Positions 60,977 to 64,000 of a stretch of 64,000 nt of DNA are shown here, piece after piece. Source of the DNA: Lachnospiraceae bacterium NE2001 (GTDB lineage Bacteria; Bacillota; Clostridia; Lachnospirales; Lachnospiraceae); the NCBI GenBank assembly GCA_900110635.1, contig FOEK01000005.1, positions 1 through 64,000 on the forward strand, in the 5' to 3' direction. The position numbers were made by a program, and so were the translations under genes. Numbering within the stretch: the first letter of the stretch is position 1; each line of letters opens with the position of its first letter. The notes beneath the pieces were generated by a model, which made no database searches, was not told the origin of the DNA, and worked only from the letters and a program-made list of their open reading frames with translations.

Positions 60977-63064
60977 ATGTTCAAAAAGTATGAAATGGAA
61001 CTTGCTGGCAAGACTCTTCGAGTTGATGTTGACAGAGTCGGCAAGCAGGCAAATGGCGCAGTACTCATTCACTATGGTGATACAGTAGTGCTTTCAACAG
61101 CTACGGCTTCTAAGGAGCCAAGAGATGGAATCGACTTCTTCCCACTCTCAGTAGAGTATAACGAGAAGATGTACGCAGTTGGTAAGATTCCTGGTGGTTT
61201 CAACAAGAGAGAGGGCAAGGCATCTGAGAATGCCGTTCTTACATGTCGTGTAATCGACCGTCCTATGCGTCCTCTGTTCCCAAAGGATTTTAGAAATGAT
61301 GTAACACTTGAGAGCTTAGTTCTCTCAGTTGATCCAGATTGCAGACCTGAGCTTACAGCTATGCTTGGTTCAGCTATTGCAACATCTATATCAGATATTC
61401 CATTTGACGGACCTTGTGCTACAACTCAGGTTGGTATGATCAATGATCATCTTATCTTCAACCCAAGTGCTGCTCAGCTTGCTGTATCAGATCTTAACCT
61501 TACAGTTGCTTCAACAAAGTATAAGGTTATTATGATCGAGGCTGGTGCTAATCAGGTTCCTGAGGAGAAGATGCTTGAGGCTATCTTCGAGGCACACAGA
61601 GTTAACCAGAAGGTTATTGAGTTTATCGATAAGATCGTAGAAGAGTGCGGAAAGCCTAAGTTTGAATATAAGAGCTATGCAGTTCCTGAAGAGCTCTTTG
61701 AAGATATTAAGACAGTTATTCCTCCAGAAGTTATGGAAGAGGCTGTATTTACAGATGATAAGCAGACAAGAGAGAAGAACATTGATGCATTCAAGGATCA
61801 GCTCAAGGAAAGATATGCCGACAATGAAGAGTGGCTCAGCTTCCTTGGTGATGCTCTCTATCAGTATCAGAAGAAGACAGTACGTAAGATGATTCTGAAG
61901 GATCACAAGCGTCCAGATGGTCGTGCACTTGATCAGATCAGACCACTTGCGGCTGAGGTTGACATAATTCCTAGAGTTCATGGTTCAGCTATGTTCACCA
62001 GAGGACAGACACAGATCTGTGATATCGTAACACTTGCACCTCTTTCAGAGTCTCAGAAGATTGATGGCCTCGATGATTTTGTTACAGAGAAGAGATATAT
62101 GCATCACTATAACTTCCCTTCATATTCTGTAGGTGAGACAAAGGTATCTCGTGGTCCTGGACGTCGTGAGATTGGACACGGAGCTCTTGCTGAGAGAGCA
62201 CTTACTCCAGTTCTTCCATCCAAAGAGGATTTCCCTTATGCAATCCGTGCCGTATCTGAGACATTTGAATCAAATGGTTCAACATCCATGGGTTCAACCT
62301 GTGCATCATGTATGTCACTTATGGCTGCTGGTGTACCTCTTAAGGCTCCTGTAGCTGGTATCAGCTGTGGTCTTGTAACAGGCGATACAGATGATGATTT
62401 CGTTCTTCTTACAGATATCCAGGGCCTTGAGGACTTCTTCGGAGATATGGACTTTAAGGTAGCAGGTACTAAGGAAGGTATCACAGCAATCCAGATGGAT
62501 ATTAAGATCCACGGTCTTACAGATGAGATCATTAAGGGTGCTATCGCTCGTACAAGAGAAGCTCGTTTCTTCATTCTTGATGAGTGTATGCTGAAGGCTA
62601 TCCCAGCTCCACGTGAGACTGTAAATGAGTATGCTCCAAAGATCGTATCTATGCAGATCGACCCAGAGAAGATTGGTGATGTTATCGGTCAGAAGGGTAA
62701 GATGATCAACCAGATCATTGAGGAAAATGATGTTAAGATCGATATCGATGATGAGGGTATGGTATCAGTTTGTGGTATCAACCAGGATGGTATCGACAAC
62801 GCTATAAAGACAATCAAGCTTATCGTAGAGCCAATTGAGATTGGCAGAACCTACGAGGGTGAGGTTGTAAGAATCATGCCATTTGGCGCATTTGTTCAGA
62901 TCACACCTATCAAGGACGGAATGATCCACATCTCAAAGCTTGCTAAGGAAAGAGTTGAGAAGGTTGAGGATGTTGTAAACATCGGTGACAAAGTTCGTGT
63001 TAAGGTTCTTGGTATCGAGATGGGTAAGGTTAGTCTTTCACTTAAGGATGCTGATCCAGAATAA
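60977..63064 (+). CDS. pnp: Polynucleotide phosphorylase
   Basis: A 695-residue phosphorolytic 3'-5' exoribonuclease. It has two RNase PH-type domains (first with FFPLSVEYNEKMYAVGKIPGGFNKREGK, second with GHGALAERALTPVLP and the catalytic SNGSTSMGS and DIQGLEDFFGDMDFKVAGT), then a KH domain (GDVIGQKGKMINQI) and an S1 domain (GEVVRIMPFGAFVQI). ATG 60977 (MFKKYEMELAG) has AAGGAG at 60964-60969. It has its own leader. It belongs to the RNA-decay set here with RNase Y and RNase R. Confidence 0.98.
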   Translation: MFKKYEMELAGKTLRVDVDRVGKQANGAVLIHYGDTVVLSTATASKEPRDGIDFFPLSVEYNEKMYAVGKIPGGFNKREGKASENAVLTCRVIDRPMRPLFPKDFRNDVTLESLVLSVDPDCRPELTAMLGSAIATSISDIPFDGPCATTQVGMINDHLIFNPSAAQLAVSDLNLTVASTKYKVIMIEAGANQVPEEKMLEAIFEAHRVNQKVIEFIDKIVEECGKPKFEYKSYAVPEELFEDIKTVIPPEVMEEAVFTDDKQTREKNIDAFKDQLKERYADNEEWLSFLGDALYQYQKKTVRKMILKDHKRPDGRALDQIRPLAAEVDIIPRVHGSAMFTRGQTQICDIVTLAPLSESQKIDGLDDFVTEKRYMHHYNFPSYSVGETKVSRGPGRREIGHGALAERALTPVLPSKEDFPYAIRAVSETFESNGSTSMGSTCASCMSLMAAGVPLKAPVAGISCGLVTGDTDDDFVLLTDIQGLEDFFGDMDFKVAGTKEGITAIQMDIKIHGLTDEIIKGAIARTREARFFILDECMLKAIPAPRETVNEYAPKIVSMQIDPEKIGDVIGQKGKMINQIIEENDVKIDIDDEGMVSVCGINQDGIDNAIKTIKLIVEPIEIGRTYEGEVVRIMPFGAFVQITPIKDGMIHISKLAKERVEKVEDVVNIGDKVRVKVLGIEMGKVSLSLKDADPE

Positions 63065-63124
63065 ATAGAACATTTAAATGTATTTTAGGGGAACTATATA
63101 AAGACTTTGGAGGATATTATTAAT

Positions 63125-64000
63125 ATGCAGTATGGTTTTTTTGATGATATTAATAAGGAATATGTAATAACTAGACCTGATACTCCAGCACCATGGGCGA
63201 ACTATCTTGGTTCGCCTGAATATGGCGCTATTATATCTAACAATGCCGGCGGCTACAGCTTTGTTAAGTCTGGTGCCAATGGACGTGTACTTAGATATGT
63301 ATTTAACAGCTTCGATCAGCCTGGACGTTATATCTATTTAAGAGATAATGAGACAGGAGAGTTCTGGTCGAATTCCTGGATGCCTGTTGGTAAGTCTCTT
63401 GATACATTTAAGAGCGAGGTTAGACATGGTACTGCATATACAGTTATCAAGTCTGACTATGAAGGTATCCATACAGAGGCTTCATATTATGTTCCTCTTA
63501 ACAAAACATACGAGGTTTGGAGTGTAGAGGTTACCAATACTTCTGATAAGGCTAGAGACCTCACACTTACTGGTTTTGCTGAGTTTACTAATGAAGGAAA
63601 CTATGAGCAGGATCAGGTTAATCTTCAGTATACACTGTTTATTACTCGTACCTATTTTATGGGCAACCGTATTAAGCAGATAATAAATGAAAATGTTGTA
63701 AATTCCAGTGTTAATGGAAGTAAGGCAGCTTGCAGATTCCTTGGACTTGCAGGTGGAGATATATCTTCATACTGTGGTGATAAGGAAGCTTTCCTTGGTT
63801 CTTATCGTAACTATTCTAATCCTATTGGAGTTGAGTCAGGTGACCTTGGTGGCGGACTTAATTATAACTCTAATAGCTGTGGCGCTCTTTCATCCAAGCT
63901 TACACTTGCTCCTGGCGAGTCTAAGACTATATGCTTTATCGTTGGACAGAAGAACGACGAAGAGTGTGAGGAGATAATTGCAGGATACGCAGATGCTAAG
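63125..64000 (+). CDS. GH94 cellobiose-phosphorylase-like protein, 3' end cut by window
   Basis: The frame is open from ATG 63125 to the window end (292 codons, no stop), so the gene is partial. The start MQYGFFDDINKEYVITRPDTPAPWANYLGSPEYGAIISNNAGGYSF is typical of GH94 phosphorylases. Later pieces such as RYIYLRDNETGEFWS, YYVPLNKTYEVWSVEVTN and TGFAEFTNEGNY are the N-terminal beta-sandwich of these enzymes. The family cleaves cellobiose or cello-oligosaccharides with phosphate to glucose 1-phosphate. GGAGG lies 11 nt upstream, a long spacing. The catalytic domain is outside the window, so the exact substrate cannot be set. Confidence 0.9.
   Translation, partial: MQYGFFDDINKEYVITRPDTPAPWANYLGSPEYGAIISNNAGGYSFVKSGANGRVLRYVFNSFDQPGRYIYLRDNETGEFWSNSWMPVGKSLDTFKSEVRHGTAYTVIKSDYEGIHTEASYYVPLNKTYEVWSVEVTNTSDKARDLTLTGFAEFTNEGNYEQDQVNLQYTLFITRTYFMGNRIKQIINENVVNSSVNGSKAACRFLGLAGGDISSYCGDKEAFLGSYRNYSNPIGVESGDLGGGLNYNSNSCGALSSKLTLAPGESKTICFIVGQKNDEECEEIIAGYADAK

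Noticed and set aside
63708-63977. Small plus-strand frame inside the last gene
   Set aside because: It is in another frame of the GH94 gene, whose longer frame is open and clearly homologous to the family.
1-64000. Prophage, insertion sequence or biosynthetic gene cluster
   Set aside because: No transposase, phage structural gene, NRPS/PKS or RiPP-type gene was seen; the accessory parts are short repeats and single cassettes.

Overview
The window is a chromosomal segment of a low-to-moderate GC member of the Bacillota. Gene content points to Lachnospiraceae (Butyrivibrio/Coprococcus/Lachnospira-like), but I could not run a similarity search, so genus is not assigned. The evidence is the AGGAGG-type ribosome binding sites, RNase Y and RNase R, TmcAL, FakA/Asp23, a fused AroE-AroK, a class B-type sortase, a GH5 endoglucanase and a GH94 phosphorylase.

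Layout. 1-9.9 kb: envelope and signalling genes. These are a c-di-GMP phosphodiesterase fused to a sugar-binding-like sensor and a beta-helix-like tail, a small lipoprotein, a YfbK-type von Willebrand A lipoprotein, an ECF sigma factor with a membrane partner carrying two cystatin-like repeats, and a membrane-anchored transglutaminase-like protein. 10-15.6 kb: a lipoprotein on the minus strand, then a three-gene cassette (coiled-coil protein, zinc-ribbon protein, HerA/YjgR-type ATPase) closed by a perfect 38-bp-arm palindrome. 15.6-20.3 kb: a PHP phosphatase, then gap, pgk and tpiA, each with its own leader. 20.5-26.9 kb: one 2126-residue charged protein of unknown function. 27-31.4 kb: mscL, secG, rnr, smpB, a small membrane protein and ssrA (tmRNA), i.e. 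a trans-translation/RNA quality-control cluster. 31.4-31.6 kb: a short stack of palindromes containing a second copy of the ssrA 3' end. 31.6-43.2 kb: yprB-like exonuclease, divIVA-like, ruvAB, zapA, U32 peptidase, SEDS protein, transpeptidase, NUDIX, sortase, rpmB. 43.3-50.2 kb: asp23, fakA-like, recG, GH5 endoglucanase, rsmD, coaD. 50.2-58.8 kb: a coiled-coil protein, tmcAL (minus strand), recA, recX, rny, NUDIX, xerD, aroC. 58.9-64 kb: rpsO, aroE-aroK fusion, pnp and the first 292 codons of a GH94 cellobiose-phosphorylase-like gene that runs off the end.

Most of the window is core metabolism, DNA repair, cell division and RNA turnover. The accessory parts are the ECF/cystatin/transglutaminase cluster, the HerA-like cassette, the giant orphan protein and the palindrome cluster after ssrA. 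A family of intergenic inverted repeats with a GGGGACAGACCCC or GGGGACGGTTC core is scattered through the window and often sits where terminators are expected. I saw no tRNA, rRNA, CRISPR array, intact insertion sequence or prophage.
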